NCBI GenBank assembly: GCA_026120185.1
Contig: JANUWF010001101.1
Span: 5,580,001-5,644,000, forward strand
From: Voacanga thouarsii
Taxonomy: Eukaryota > Streptophyta > Magnoliopsida > Gentianales > Apocynaceae
Reading direction: 5' to 3'
DNA: 64,000 nt
The notes under the pieces were generated by a model. It made no database searches and was not told the origin of the DNA. It saw only the letters and a list, made by a program, of their open reading frames with translations. Positions 1 through 11,800 of the stretch are shown here, piece by piece. A program made the translations under genes and the position numbers. Numbering within the stretch: position 1 is the first letter of the stretch; each line of letters opens with the position of its first letter.

Positions 1-107
1 CTCTATTTCCTTCATCAAGCATATAACTTTCAAACAGCAATGGCAAATTATTCCAGCTGCTAGCCATTCTATTGAACCACCAAAACCCTAGAAAGCAACC
101 CCAAGTC

Positions 108-139
<32 letters not shown>

Positions 140-325
140 GTTCACCTTACACTTCAGACAGTAAAAGTAAGTGAAATTTCCTTTCATCAAGTATATAACA
201 TTTAAAAGAAATGGGAAAAACATTCTGTCTAACAGTCCATTTTGTTGAATCACCTAAAGCAGATGAAACAAAACCCCAAGAAGATGTTTGAACTAATTTC
301 TCATTAAGTAGATAAGTTCCCATAC
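1..325 (-). other. Intron of leftmost gene, continuing off the window
   Basis: On the minus strand the coding exon ends at 326 and is followed by GTATGG. The open frame beyond it runs into a stop at 304-306 with no family similarity. No sequence in 1-300 resembles the acidic, Cys-rich C-terminus I remember for this family, so the last exon probably lies outside the window. Confidence 0.6.
106..138. repeat. (CT)n microsatellite
   Basis: A pyrimidine dinucleotide run broken by one CCC, lying inside the presumed intron of the leftmost gene. No function is apparent. Confidence 0.9.
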
Positions 326-888
326 CTAAGTTCAAATTCTCGGACCTCGACCAGCTCCCCTCCAGATGTATCTGTCCATTGCACTCTCCGTGTTGTTGCA
401 TGACCGTCAGCACCAATATCCTTTCCACACAACGCCACACTTTCATCACTATTGTCATTGGAAACTGGGATACTACTTGATGGTTTCTTCAAGCTACTCT
501 TAAGAGCACATTTTGTGTTGCTATTGTTGTCATCTGCAAGATCAGCAGAATGAATTTGGTCACCAGACTTGTCAGGATCTGAAGGCTGTGGCAGAACTAC
601 TTCTTGCGGTTGAGTAGGGCCCACTTTAAGAGGCGATGGGCTCTCAAGTCCAGCGGCAGCGCGTCCAAAGCAAACAAAGGAGGCGCACCCGCGGACAAAG
701 CGGTTTTTACCAGAAGCCAGCTGGAGATCAGAATCTGTTTCTCGGTCCACCAACTGGTACTGATTCCACGGCGTCACTCTCATGGGCTTCTCTTCGTGCT
801 TCTGACCCAAGAGAAGAAGGGTCAGGCCCTTGCTATACCCTGACGCCGAAGAAGAGAAGAACCCTCCTCCTTCCACTGCCAATAACAT
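326..888 (-). CDS. Conserved plant protein of unknown function, first coding exon (partial)
   Basis: The exon encodes about 187 residues from the ATG at 886-888. It opens with MLLAVEGGGFFSSSASGYSK, a start I recognise as widely conserved in a plant family without a known function. Further conserved stretches are TPWNQYQLVDRE near residue 39, CASFVCFGRA near 68-77, LKSSLKKPS near 130 and RRVQWTDTSGGELVEVREFE at the end. The middle is Ser/Asp/Asn-rich and probably disordered. There is no signal peptide or membrane segment. The exon ends in phase 2 at a GTATGG donor, so the protein continues outside the window. The start is chosen because family similarity begins exactly there. Two upstream ATGs (907-909 and 899-901) would precede it if the 5' UTR splice described below is right. 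Confidence 0.85.
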
Positions 889-943
889 TAGTTCTTCTCA
901 TCTGGGCATCCTATAGATGTTGTTATAGTAGAGCTCTTCTCCC

Positions 944-1743
944 CTGCGCACAAACCAAAGTCACCTACCACAAACCACCCACAATGCCAGTCAGATTAAC
1001 TGCAATTAGCAAACGAAAGACAACTAACCCCAAAATCTATGAAGCAGTTAGCAAACGAAAGACAATTAACCCCAAAATCTATGAAGCAACAGCACAAAAA
1101 GGCATCAAATTTTCTTGCGAAAGACAAAAAACAAAATGGTAGACTGGAGAACACTATAATAATGGTAAAAAAAAAAAAAATCCCCCGTTGAAATACATCC
1201 CAAAGAAGCATCCAATCTTACTAGCATCCAGAATACTTTCTAGGTAAAAATCTAACCGATCTCATTCAGCCCGAAAACTTCATAAAAATGCACTAGGAGC
1301 TTCTTCCAGAGCAAAAAAAATAGAAAACAAAATTGAGAAGCAATAAAAGCCACCATATCCGGCATCCACATGCATTTACAATAGGTAAAGAAAGACAAAG
1401 AGAACTCCCAGATTTAAGCAAAAGAAGTAAAAACATCAGCTCCATTAACTTTACACATCCCAAATAAAATGCCTGGAGCCTTGGACAATTATGAGTCCCT
1501 GTAAAACCATACTTGTTCAACCAAATAAACATCAAATCCCAATCACAAAAAGGGGGGAAAAAACTCACAACAAATCGACTAAACACAGCACCAAAACATA
1601 GCAAAAGCAAACCAGAAACTATCCCAGATACAGAAAAGAGTATACTCATAAAACACAAAGTCGCTATCTACTCTACTTTACCCAAGCTCTCAACAATTAG
1701 TTAATACTTCCATAATTAATCTCCTCATGGTAAACATACTTAC
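944..1743 (-). other. Predicted 5' UTR intron of leftmost gene
   Basis: The minus strand has a strong donor, GTAAGTATG, starting at 1743. The acceptor TTTGTGCGCAG ends at 944, 56 bases before the start codon. The interval is A-rich on the plus strand (T-rich in the sense of the gene) and has no coding similarity, which fits a leader intron. This is inference from splice motifs only. Confidence 0.5.
1004..1087. repeat. 42-bp direct tandem repeat, two copies
   Basis: Units 1004-1045 and 1046-1087 both contain AGCAAACGAAAGACAA and CCCCAAAATCTATGAAGC and differ at only a few positions. They lie within the predicted leader intron, so they look like a recent local duplication without coding effect. 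Confidence 0.9.
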
Positions 1744-1950
1744 AGATCCAAACGAAGAGATCTCCAGCAACACTTCACCGGACCGGCGACTCCATTAACT
1801 GTAACAGCAACTGCTTTTCTGTACTACAGACTACCAAAACTAGCAGAAATCAAAGGATATATATCTACAATCGCTGAGAAACTGAGAGAGGTGCAAAGGA
1901 ATTGGAATAGGATTGAGAATAAGAATCTGAATAAATATGATTTTTTCTGC

Positions 1951-1958
1951 TTATATAT
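1951..1958 (-). promoter_or_regulatory. TATA box of leftmost gene
   Basis: The minus strand reads ATATATAA followed by GC, with GA-rich leader-like sequence 25-40 bases downstream and then the leader-intron donor. Position and context fit a core promoter with transcription starting near 1920-1928. No mapping data are available. Confidence 0.45.
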
Positions 1959-1959
1959 T

Positions 1960-2609
1960 CATATCATATAGGGAGAGAGGAAGGAAGAGAATGAGATAAA
2001 TTCAATTCATTTATTTTATTATAGTATTTATTAGTCAAGAGAAAAAAATTAAGAGGCTGGGATGGTTGAGAGCAAGCAAGCAGTGACCATGTGGCGCATG
2101 ATAGTGACGGCCCTTGCTTTTCTTTCTCACCTTTTTCCTCTTCTTGAAATTTTTTTTCTAAAATTATGCAAAATTCTTTTTGCCAATATTATGAGGATTT
2201 ATTTGGAAAGGAGTCTTTACTTTCTTTGTTTTATAGGTAAGAACTCTTATTGGCCTATAATATTGTGCTATTCCTAATTTTTAGGAATCACGGGTACTTT
2301 ATATATTTTTTCTATTATGTGATACATATATCGAATTTGATATGTATAAAATAATGTGTCCCATAAATAATAATTTTAGTCACACTAAGTAAATAAAATT
2401 TTGAGCCATTTATATTGTTGACTTTGGTATTGAGTACATTTCTCCTCGATCTTGTCCAAACATATTAGAGTATCATATCCAATATAGTGTTCACAAATTT
2501 CATATTCGTAAAGAAATTTTATCTTAAGCTATCTTCATAATATTATTCAAAGTAAAAATATTTTAAAAAAATTGAGTGTGAAATCTAAATTATAAGAAAT
2601 GATATATTA
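1960..2609. other. Intergenic, AT-rich
   Basis: Upstream flank of the leftmost gene. I see only short open frames without recognisable motifs, and low-complexity A/T runs. Confidence 0.7.
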
Positions 2610-2611
2610 TA

Positions 2612-2941
2612 TTCCCTTCGTCCTCTTTTATTTGTTAATTTTAATTGATTCACAGTTTTAAAAAAAATAAAAATTTTCAGTTAATTAATCAATATTTCCT
2701 ATTTTATCTTTAAAAATTTTTTCTCTTTATTAAAAAATAATCAAATTTCAAAATTGTATGTATTGTAAGTATATTTAATTTATTTTCATATTCCACTATA
2801 AGTGCAGAAGTACTTACTACATTAAAAAGAGGTATTTATAAAAAAAAATAACAATTAATATAGTCTTGATTTGCTAATAGAATAGATAAATTTGAACAAA
2901 AATATTAATTTGAATAAACCGATAAAAGGAAATGGAGGGAG
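2612..2941. mobile_element. Stowaway-type MITE (Tc1/mariner), 330 bp
   Basis: The left end TTCCCTTCGTCCTCTTTTAT and the inverted right end CTCCCTCCATTTCCTTTTAT match closely and resemble the plant Stowaway consensus CTCCCTCCGT. TA dinucleotides flank both ends (2610-2611 and 2942-2943). The interior is AT-rich with no coding capacity, as expected for a non-autonomous element. Confidence 0.85.
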
Positions 2942-2943
2942 TA

Positions 2944-5900
2944 ATATATCTGGTTAGTTTAAGACAATATCATAAAGATACTTAATATATATAACTAGTC
3001 TAATCGCGCTAAACACAATTATATAATCTAAAATTATACTATTGATTTATGTTATCAAAATTATCACAACATTACGGGTAAAATAGATGTTGTCAATTCT
3101 GTATTCTCGCCCTTCAAAGTAAGGAGTTGTTTTGGAATTTCATAAAGCTTGCTTTTGGTAAGGTTAGTGAATGAAATAATTAATAAATATTTAGAATGAA
3201 AGAGAGGTAATTAAAGCGGAAAGCTTGCTTTTGTTTGCTTGCCTATTGTCTGCTTTTACTTTTAGTAACAGCATGCACTATAATACTAACAGAAAACTTC
3301 TACATAATTATTTTCCTTTATTTTTAGAATTTGTATTTTTTTTTCCTTTGTCTTTAATTTATAAATTATTATAATACATCAATATAAAATTCAATGCCCG
3401 AGCTCTTTTTTTTTTTTTTTTCTGGTGGTGCCTCGTGGGAGAGGGGGGGGTTGTTGGTGGTTTTAAAACAATGCCACTATCCGTTAATCTCATTCTTTAA
3501 AGCCACTGCGGTTCCAAATGCAAATAGAAAAGGGATAGCTTAAAAAGCAACTGTGAAAGGATTCTCTCACGTGGAATAGTCGGATTCCTCATATATCATC
3601 AAAATGTTTTACTACAATTCTTCACATCTATTTTAGTGATTCATTCGAGATTTGAACACATGTCTACTTAGTAATACAATTTATCGAATAAATATTTCGT
3701 AATGTAAGAAATATGAAATTAAATTTTTACGACTGTTCCCTTATTAGAAATTTGATGATAGAAAAGAAAGTATTTGCATTAATTCTTTATTTTTTGTAGT
3801 AGTAATAATACATTTTTTAACAAAAATAAAAATTATTTATTTATTTTATCAAAAATTTCATCGGACCTTGAGGTTTAGAGATATCCAAGGAAATCCACAA
3901 AATATTATTCTGATAATTAAAATGTCATTTGTGACTCGTAATTTACAAAATCAGAGTTTAGATAATAATTTCTTCACGTTTTTAATGCATTAAAAAAAAG
4001 TAATATGCAAAAAGATTAGTCAACTACAAGAACCAAAAAAGAAATTTTTTTTTTTTTTCCTTGTAAGAAGGCCAAAGGAGTTTTCTTATTCATGAGTCAA
4101 AGCTTAGAGTTTTGTTTGATAATATTAATTGATAATTAGAATAGAACTCAGTCAAATTTCACCAATAAATTGTCCCCATTCATGATGAGGGCATAAATCC
4201 CTCTCAATCAATCTACTTCCTTTTTTAAATATTTTTTATTAAGTTTCAACTAAAACATGAAATTAAAAAATTGTGTCAACTATTTTGTTCACTAGTCATT
4301 TTCATGATATTTTGAATAAGTTTATTTTTCGTTACCTTTAATATGATTCTTAGTAGTTTTAAGTGCTAGCAAACAATTTATGACAAGGTGTGTTTTTTTT
4401 TTATATATATATATATAATATACATAAGTATTTTAGTAATCAGGAATTGGTCTTTCTATGCCAAGCATATCATGGATTATTACTTAGTGATGTGTGCTTT
4501 TATATTTTAAAGCTAAAATTCATATTAATGATTGAAAGTATTATGTAGATAAATATGAAATAGAAAAAATAGAAGAGTAAATGTCTAATATATAAGTAGA
4601 AAAGATCTATAAATTTAATACTTTAAGGTTTTAGGTATCGAAGCTAATGATTTGATAAATATAAATATTACTATTATGATTGACTCTATTATTATTATTA
4701 TTATTATTGTTATTATTATTGTTATTATTATTAATATATATACATATATATGTATATATATATAAAAGAGCGGTTCAACTTCTAATTGAAAATAGAGCTA
4801 ATAATATTCAATTATGGAATGGACACATGTTGAATCAATGACAGGCGCACCTCCAGTTCAGGTGACCAGGTTCACTCGATCGTGAGCTTGCTGAGGTTAA
4901 TAGTAAGTATTTGGTGAATTATCACAATATTTTAAAGTAATGGAAGATTTTTGTTAAATGGGTAAAGAACACATTACACATGAAGGGAGAGGGCAGGACA
5001 CCCGAGTATGAGTTGAAAATCTCAAAGAAGACCAATTGAGTAACACACAAGTAGGAAGGATACCTAGATCTAATGTGTTGGGTGTGAATGGGCAGTAATT
5101 CATCGCAAACTAAAATTTTATTTAAATTTAAAATAATAATTTAAATAATTTTTATTTTTTAAAAATTATCATATATTTATAAATATATTATATTATATTT
5201 TTTTATCCTATTTAAATTCTACATTTATTTTGCATATTTAATAATTTTTATTATATTTAAATAAATTTATCTCAATTTAATATAATTTTTATTATATTTT
5301 AGGTCAAAACATTGGATTTTAATTCATGAATCTATTTTTCATTTGGGCCTTACTCAAAATCTCCTAAGAAAAAAAAATCTAACTTTTATGAGAAAAAAAT
5401 AGAGGAGTCCTCAATACCTAAAAGTGGCGTACAATGAAGTTTAAGGAGGGAAGTCAATAACAAAGTTAAGAATTTGAATACAATCAAGAACAAGTATCAA
5501 AGATTGAATAAATATGTAGAATACAAAGTCCAAGATTAAAAAGAACCTAATATTAACCCCCACAAAAAAAATATTATGACTAAATCAAAATCCCATGGCT
5601 TTCCATACGATTAAAAAAAAGGAAAAAAAAAAGTTTATATCTTTCCTTGATCTCCTCTATATGGGATGTATGGATAAGTAGGTAGAATGCCTTCCACTCT
5701 AGAGAATGAATTGGCTTTTCCAGTGATATACCAACCTGGATTGAGTACTGTGTAAGGATTGAATAGTGAATACAAGGTTGAAAGGTGCATTCAATTCAAC
5801 CTCCAAAATCAATAGTTTCTGATGTGAACACTGATAGGGTACTATGCAAAAGGCATTCAATCTTGAGTAATTGAATTCTCAGTTATTGTCTCAAAAATAG

Positions 5901-6882
5901 TGCAATTGAGATGGAAGATAGAGAACCTGCAATTAAAGAGGTGTTTAATATGAGACGATTATAAATTTAATATTTATATTTTATATCATTATAATAAAAT
6001 TTCTTACTTAATTTCGAGTTAAATTATAAGACTCTTTCATATAGAATATAATCCTTAATAAAGAATGATAAGATTATTGAATCAAAGCCTAGATTTTGCA
6101 ATGCAAGATTATTAGGTTCAAGAATAAGTTAGGACAATTGAATTACAAATCTACAGTACTTTGCCTCCTAAAGTATTTTAAAATTTTCCTATTTGGCTTT
6201 TTAAATTGAAAATGGTGCATTCTTGTCCCAAACAATTAAATTGTGTAACAGGAAAAGCAGAAATTCAGTGAGTACTTGTTGATTTTGTTTTGAAGGTAAG
6301 AGTGAACCTCATGTCATGTGACAACTATTTCCTCTTGTCTTTTGTTCTCTGTGTTCTTGTGGGCTTTGTCAGGACTTCTATTTCTCTCCTTTCTTCCTTT
6401 TTTTTTTTTAATTGTTATTTATTTATTTATTTGGTTGTTCTTGAAACCATATCTTTTTTACTTTTATCATGGTTGGAGGAAATACAAATCTCTATAAAAA
6501 TTTTCTCTTCTTTTGGAGGAAATCTACTCTTCTTGTCCTTTGGGTGATTGAAAGCTGAAACCCAGAAAAGAAAGAAAGGGGAAAGTCAATACCGAGTAGA
6601 GAAGGCTTTTATACACTTTAGGTGGGACCAAAATGTATGGTTAAAGTGCAAAAGCAGCATAGTTGAGTAGGATTTTGGAATTCTGAGCTAACTTGCAGGG
6701 GGGTTGGTTGGGTACGAAACGAAGGACATCACAATTCACAATTGATCAGAAGACAGGCACAAGGGTTTGCTTGTTGTTTAGGAAGGTGGCATTAATGTGT
6801 TTTTTTTAACGCTGAAACCGATAGCGAAATGTGACTGAAAGATAGTATACGAATAGTATACGAATCCGATGCAAGAAAATTA
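2944..6882. other. Intergenic, AT-rich
   Basis: I find no supported gene. The longest open frame (6290-6547, plus) encodes a hydrophobic low-complexity peptide with poly-Phe from a T-run and has no conserved motif. Short simple repeats occur, such as (TA)n near 4400 and T-runs near 3403, 4046 and 6405. Confidence 0.7.
4688..4764. repeat. (ATT)n followed by (TA)n compound microsatellite
   Basis: About 46 bases of ATT units with occasional G interruptions run into about 30 bases of TA-rich repeat with CATATATATG-like palindromic steps. Confidence 0.9.
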
Positions 6883-7145
6883 CTATTTTTGCGTTCCAAG
6901 TTAAAAATTATTTTTATTATTTTAAATTATAAATTATTAAAGACTTTTTAAGAAGATTTTAAAATTATTTTTTATATTTTTATCCTAATTTATTATTATT
7001 TTCCTTCTCTCTCCTCTCTTCTCTCGTTTCTAAAACATTTAAATATGGGTATTTTAAAAAGAAAAAATATAAAGTTACCTTATTTTTAATAATCTTAATA
7101 TATGTAAAATTAAGTCAAACAACTTATATTATGGGATGGAGAAAG
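6883..7145. mobile_element. Stowaway-like MITE, degenerate, about 263 bp
   Basis: The right end, read inverted, is CTTTCTCCATCCCATAATAT, a typical Stowaway terminus. The left end CTATTTTTGCGTTCCAAGTT is weaker but has the GTTCCAAGTTA block often seen in such elements. TA flanks both sides (6881-6882 and 7146-7147). Size and AT content fit. Confidence 0.6.
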
Positions 7146-9155
7146 TAATATTTAGTTCAAAGGCACAACCTCCTTTCATGACCAAAGGAGACTAGTTACA
7201 ATCCGATTGAATTGGTTCATTCTAATCAGTCAATTATTTTAGTGCATAATACAAAATAACTTAACTGATAAAGTCATTTAGATATCTAAAATATTTAAAA
7301 AAAAAGTTAATAAACTATGTCAAAAAAGTATATACGCATTTTAAAAATTACTCTCTAATAGTTTTGTATTTAAAAAATAATATATGTATCAATGATGTAC
7401 TTTACATCCTCCATGAGTTTTGGATTTCAAGAAATTTTTAAGTGGATCGAGTTCACATAGTTTATAAATTTTAAAAAATTATACCGCACTTAAATTGTAT
7501 GGTATAAATTTTTAAAACTTGTGGTCTAGGTGGACCTGGCCTACCTTAGAATTTTCACCGAATCGACTCTTTTGTGGATTGATTATATCGGAATAGTTAT
7601 TTTAATTATACTTAGATAAGGATTGGATTGAGATAATTTTGTTAAAATTTAATAAAATATTATTAAATATAGATAAATGTGGAGTTCAATTATTAATAAA
7701 AGAGAAAATATGATGAGTTGTGAGTATATGACAACTCTCTAGAAACAAAAATTATTTACATTATTATTTTAAGTTGAAATTTTGATTTAGATCGGGAAGA
7801 ATTACTTTCCAAATGCAGTCAAAATGGAAAGAGAATTTAATTTTGGTAATTTTGCATACAAAATTACAAATTGTAGAACCCAAAGAATGATGTGCAAATC
7901 AATGCAACGTATCATTGCAAATTGGATTGTTTAATTTTGAATTCTTAATATTTTTCTTCGACTTAAAACATTAATAAATAAAAATATACTATGAGACTCT
8001 TCTTTCTTCTATCTTTTCTCTTTCCCAAAACGTCTTGTTTATAGGAATATAACTCTGCACAGAACATCCTTGATAGTTTGTAACTGTGTGATCGTGTTTT
8101 TGTTTTAATGACAAATCAATAACAATCAAAACTTTTTTAATAATTCAATTTAATATTTAAAATTAATTAATTAATCATCAATTTAAATATGTTTGATAAT
8201 AATAAATATGATTAAATATTTAATTATTTAAGTATGTTTGATATTTTATTTTTATTGTCACTTAATTGTTTAAAATATATTAAATTCTTTATATCAAGTT
8301 TAAGTGAAATGAAAATTACGTAAATATAAAATTTGAATATATTATTTTTAATTTAAATTATAATAAAATATAATATAAAAATAAATTTTACTAATTTAAC
8401 TTTTAAATTAATACTTCAAATTTTATTCGATCTCAGATTTTAAAACTTAAATATTTATATTTTAATATTTATACTTTAATGTTATCCAATGCCCTATATA
8501 TTCATATTTTAGTATTGGTAACCATTAGCTCGTTCGAAATGTAAGTTTAGACTTTTATTTCACCAAGAAGAAGCTTTGGCATGGAAAAAACCAAAGAAAT
8601 TAAAAGTTCTCAAAGAAAGAGAATACGAAAACGCAATACTTTGCATGCAAGTTAAGTAAACAAACCATTTCATACATAGTCCTGCAAGTGTGTACCCCCA
8701 AAGCTTTTGTCCCTTAAAATGTCATCTTCGTATCATTCTTTCAATCTCTACAATCTGTTTATAATCCTAATTATTTTTAGCTTGTTGCCATCCGCAAATA
8801 GATACAGAAGAACAAATAATACAAATATGATTCAAATTAATTGATTAAGATGTCAATATTACACCTCTTAGTTTTGGTCATTTTTGTTGTGACCTAACAT
8901 ATTCACATTGTTTGTTTGCCATCCTTGAGAGTAACAAAGCTTTTGAGGGAAGACTCGCAGGGTCAAGATCTAAGGTTTGTTCAAATGATTTGACTGCTAT
9001 ATTATTCCAACTTCTTTTGTAAGAGGAAATGTATCTTCTTGGCTATTGGGACAAGCTAAGTATAGTTGCTACATTATAGTGGTCCACACATTTTCAACTA
9101 GTTCTCTTTGAAAAGCACCAAACACAAATTTCAGTTTTATGAACTTGGTATCATT
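7146..9155. other. Intergenic, AT-rich
   Basis: No open frame with recognisable similarity. The segment carries the inverted repeat at 7454-7524 and long A/T runs near 8130-8480, and ends at the copia element's target duplication. Confidence 0.7.
7454..7524. repeat. Imperfect inverted repeat able to form a hairpin
   Basis: Left arm 7454-7485 ends TTTTAAAAAATTATACC. Right arm 7501-7524 begins GGTATAAATTTTTAAAACTT. About 15 bases separate them. The arms are AT-rich, so chance is not excluded. No flanking duplication was seen. Confidence 0.5.
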
Positions 9156-9160
9156 ACTAC

Positions 9161-9494
9161 TGTTATAAAATTTGGATAGTATTAAAATAAAATCTACACA
9201 CTACACACTAATAAAACTTTAATTATTTTGCACAAGAATTTCTTCAAACTTCTCTCTTTCTTTTTCTCACAATTTTCTCACAATTCTTTCACAAAATGAC
9301 GGTGTATTACAAGCTTAGAAAATGGCTCTTAATTAGTGGAATACATCATCTTCCATTAATCTTAATTAGTGGTGTCTCCACTAAATGATGGACATCCATA
9401 AAAATTCATAATTAGTGGAGTTTCCACCAATTCCCAAATAATTCACATAAATCCAAAATTAGTGGAGCTTCCACTAATTCAAATATTTACAACA
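9161..9494 (-). repeat. 3' LTR of the copia element (334 bp)
   Basis: Homologous along its length to 13976-14343. It lacks about 13 bases present in the other LTR, and those contain the TATA box. It also has one fewer copy of the AATTAGTGGA/TCCACTAATT inverted motif. Terminal TG and CA are intact. Confidence 0.93.
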
Positions 9495-9503
9495 CTCCCC
9501 CTT
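9495..9503 (-). other. Polypurine tract of the copia element
   Basis: The minus strand reads AAGGGGGAG immediately before the 3' LTR start TGTTG, the position where plus-strand DNA synthesis is primed in LTR retrotransposons. Confidence 0.75.
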
Positions 9504-9619
9504 GGATGTCCATCCATTACATAAAGAATATGTCTCATTAAAACCTTACTAGATAAAAACCAAGTGAAAAAAAAAATCTAGTGAAGGAAAAAGAGTACAC
9601 TATTCTATATGTCTGTTTA

Positions 9620-10890
9620 TTACTTCCCCTGATGAGATGATTCCTTTAAATCTTTAAATCGACGCATACCGATTTTATATCTCAACTTCTCAAATGTTGC
9701 AGTCGGTAAAGTTTTCGTGAAAATATCTGCGAGGTTGTCACATGACCGAATTTGTAGCACATCAATTTTACCTTTCTTCTGGAGTTCATGAGTAAAGAAG
9801 AATTTTGGTGAAATATGTTTTATCCAATCTCCTTTAATATATCCTCCTCTTATTTGAGCTATGCAAGTTGCATTATCTTCATAAAGAGGAGTTGGAATAT
9901 CTCTGATAGATGATAATCCACAACTTTTTTGGATATCATGAATCATTGATCGTAACCATACACATTCTCTACTTGCTTCATGAATGGCTATACTTTCAGT
10001 ATGATTTGAAGAAGTAGCTGTTTGGAGATATCGAATGACTTGTTTAATTCCATTCTAATGTCGTCGTGTTGGTGAAAAACTAAATCTTGCTAATAAATTA
10101 ACAGCAAATATAATATCAGGTCATGTATTGTTAGCAAGATACATCAATGCACTAATTGCACTAAGATATGGTACTTCAGGACCAAGGAGTTCTTCATCAT
10201 CTTCTTGAGATCAAAATCTTTCTTCACATCTAATGACTAGACGATCATTGGAATACTCAATGGATGTGCTTTGTCCATGTAAAAGCTTTTTAAAAATTTT
10301 GTTGTATATGTTGATTGATGAAACTTGCCAAATGTTCAATTTATAAACCAAGGCAAAATGTAATTTTACCAATATCCTTGATGTCGAATAATCAATTGTT
10401 TCGTGGAGCTCTTCAGGAGTTCCAATAAGATTAATATCATTAACATATATCACAAATTTAGAACCATATTTCTTAATAAAACAAATGGACATACCTGGTC
10501 ATTTGTAAATCCCGCTTTCAATAAATATTCACTAAGACGATTGAATCACATGCGCCCAAATTGCTTCAAGCCATATAATGATTTTTGTAACTTGATGGAG
10601 TAATTTTCACGAGGATAATGTTTATATGCTTCAGGCAAATGAAATCCTTCGGGGATTTTCATATAAACATCATTTTTTAAATTTCCATACAAGTAAGCAA
10701 TGACAACATCTAATAGGCGCATATCTATCTTTTCATGTACTGCCAAACTGATAAAATATTGGAGTGTAATAGCATCAACAACAGGAGAATAAGTTTCATT
10801 ATAATCAATACCTGGTCTTTGTGAAAAATATTGGGCTACTAACCGTGCTTTATCTTGTATGATTTCATTATTTTCATTGCACTTTCTCAC
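9620..10890 (-). pseudogene. Copia reverse transcriptase and RNase H, broken
   Basis: Several frames carry copia pol motifs in the right order on the minus strand. 10890-10546 holds the RT start (ARLVAQ, RPGIDYNETYSPVV, KIPEGFH, KSLYGLKQ). 10492-10211 holds the catalytic box, here YVND where the family has YVDD, a likely inactivating change. 10210-9950 resembles the PYLSAI..LMYLANNT segment. 9946-9620 is the RNase H tail with YEDNATCIAQ, KHISPKFFFTHELQ and LADIFTKTLP. Frameshifts and stops separate the parts, so no functional enzyme is encoded. Confidence 0.88.
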
Positions 10891-11117
10891 AAATATCCAT
10901 TCGTAACCAACAGGTTTTACACCTTCTAGTGTTCAGACTGCAGGTTCGAAGACTTTACGTTGTGTCAATGCATTTAACTCCGATTGAATCGCATCTTTCT
11001 ATTATAGCCAATCTTTTCTATGCCGACATTCATCAACTAATATTGGTTTAGGATCATCATTATCCTGTATAACATTAAGAGATATATTGTATATAAATAT
11101 ATTATCAATAATTGTTT

Positions 11118-11535
11118 CTATCCAATTCCAACTTCTATCGGAAGTGGTATAATTGATACAAATTTACTATGAATATCTGGATCATTTAATCCTCTTTTCT
11201 TTCGAAGATTTTTATCTTTAGAACTAAGAGGTCGGCCATGCTTTTGGCATGCTTTTGGCTCAACGGCTATAGGCATAATCTTTTGTTCTGCTAGCACTTC
11301 AATTCGAATAGGAGCATTTATAGCTGGAATATGCGATTTTGTAACTCTTTTGGAGTCAACAAAAGTGTTTGGCATTTGATTTGGATTTGCAATACTTTGC
11401 AAATGAATTATCTTTTGAACTTCAAGTTCACACGCGCTTATACGCGGATCAAGATAATTTAATGATGTTGTCCAATCAAGATCTTTCTTATACTGTTTCT
11501 GTTCTCTCCCTAATTTAGGGAATAATGATTTCACA
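11118..11535 (-). pseudogene. Copia integrase-RT linker fragment
   Basis: Conserved linker motifs are visible on the minus strand: FPKLG, LDPR, CELEVQKIIHLQSIAN, VTKSHIPAINAP and KHGRPLSSKDKN. The similarity stops just upstream of FPKLG, near 11535. Beyond it the sequence belongs to the captured RKD segment. The integrase domain that should precede this linker is missing. Confidence 0.8.
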
Positions 11536-11708
11536 AGAGAATAAGGGAAAAGAAAAAGAAATACAAGAACATGATGACAAGTAGGAAATGCCAAAAAAAA
11601 ATCTTTTTTTTTGTTTACTCTTCTCGGTACCATCTTTTCCCCTTCCTCCTTGTCTTTTCTTATCCTCCGTCCCTCCACCTATCATCTACCTCTTCTTCTT
11701 CCTCGTAC

Positions 11709-11710
<2 letters not shown>

Positions 11711-11750
<40 letters not shown>
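11711..11750. repeat. (AT)n microsatellite upstream of the RKD exon 1
   Basis: Twenty consecutive AT units followed by TG/TA-rich sequence. It would be translated as Ile-Tyr repeats in some frames, which is an artefact and not protein coding. Confidence 0.9.
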
Positions 11751-11758
<8 letters not shown>

Positions 11759-11800
11759 ATGTGTATCGATATATATCTCAATCATCAGTCATTAGTAAAC

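Noticed and set aside
1004..1087. CRISPR-like repeats
   Set aside because: Only two directly adjacent copies without spacers, in a plant intron.
6290..6547. 85-codon hydrophobic frame
   Set aside because: Low complexity, poly-Phe from a T-run, no promoter or conserved motif.
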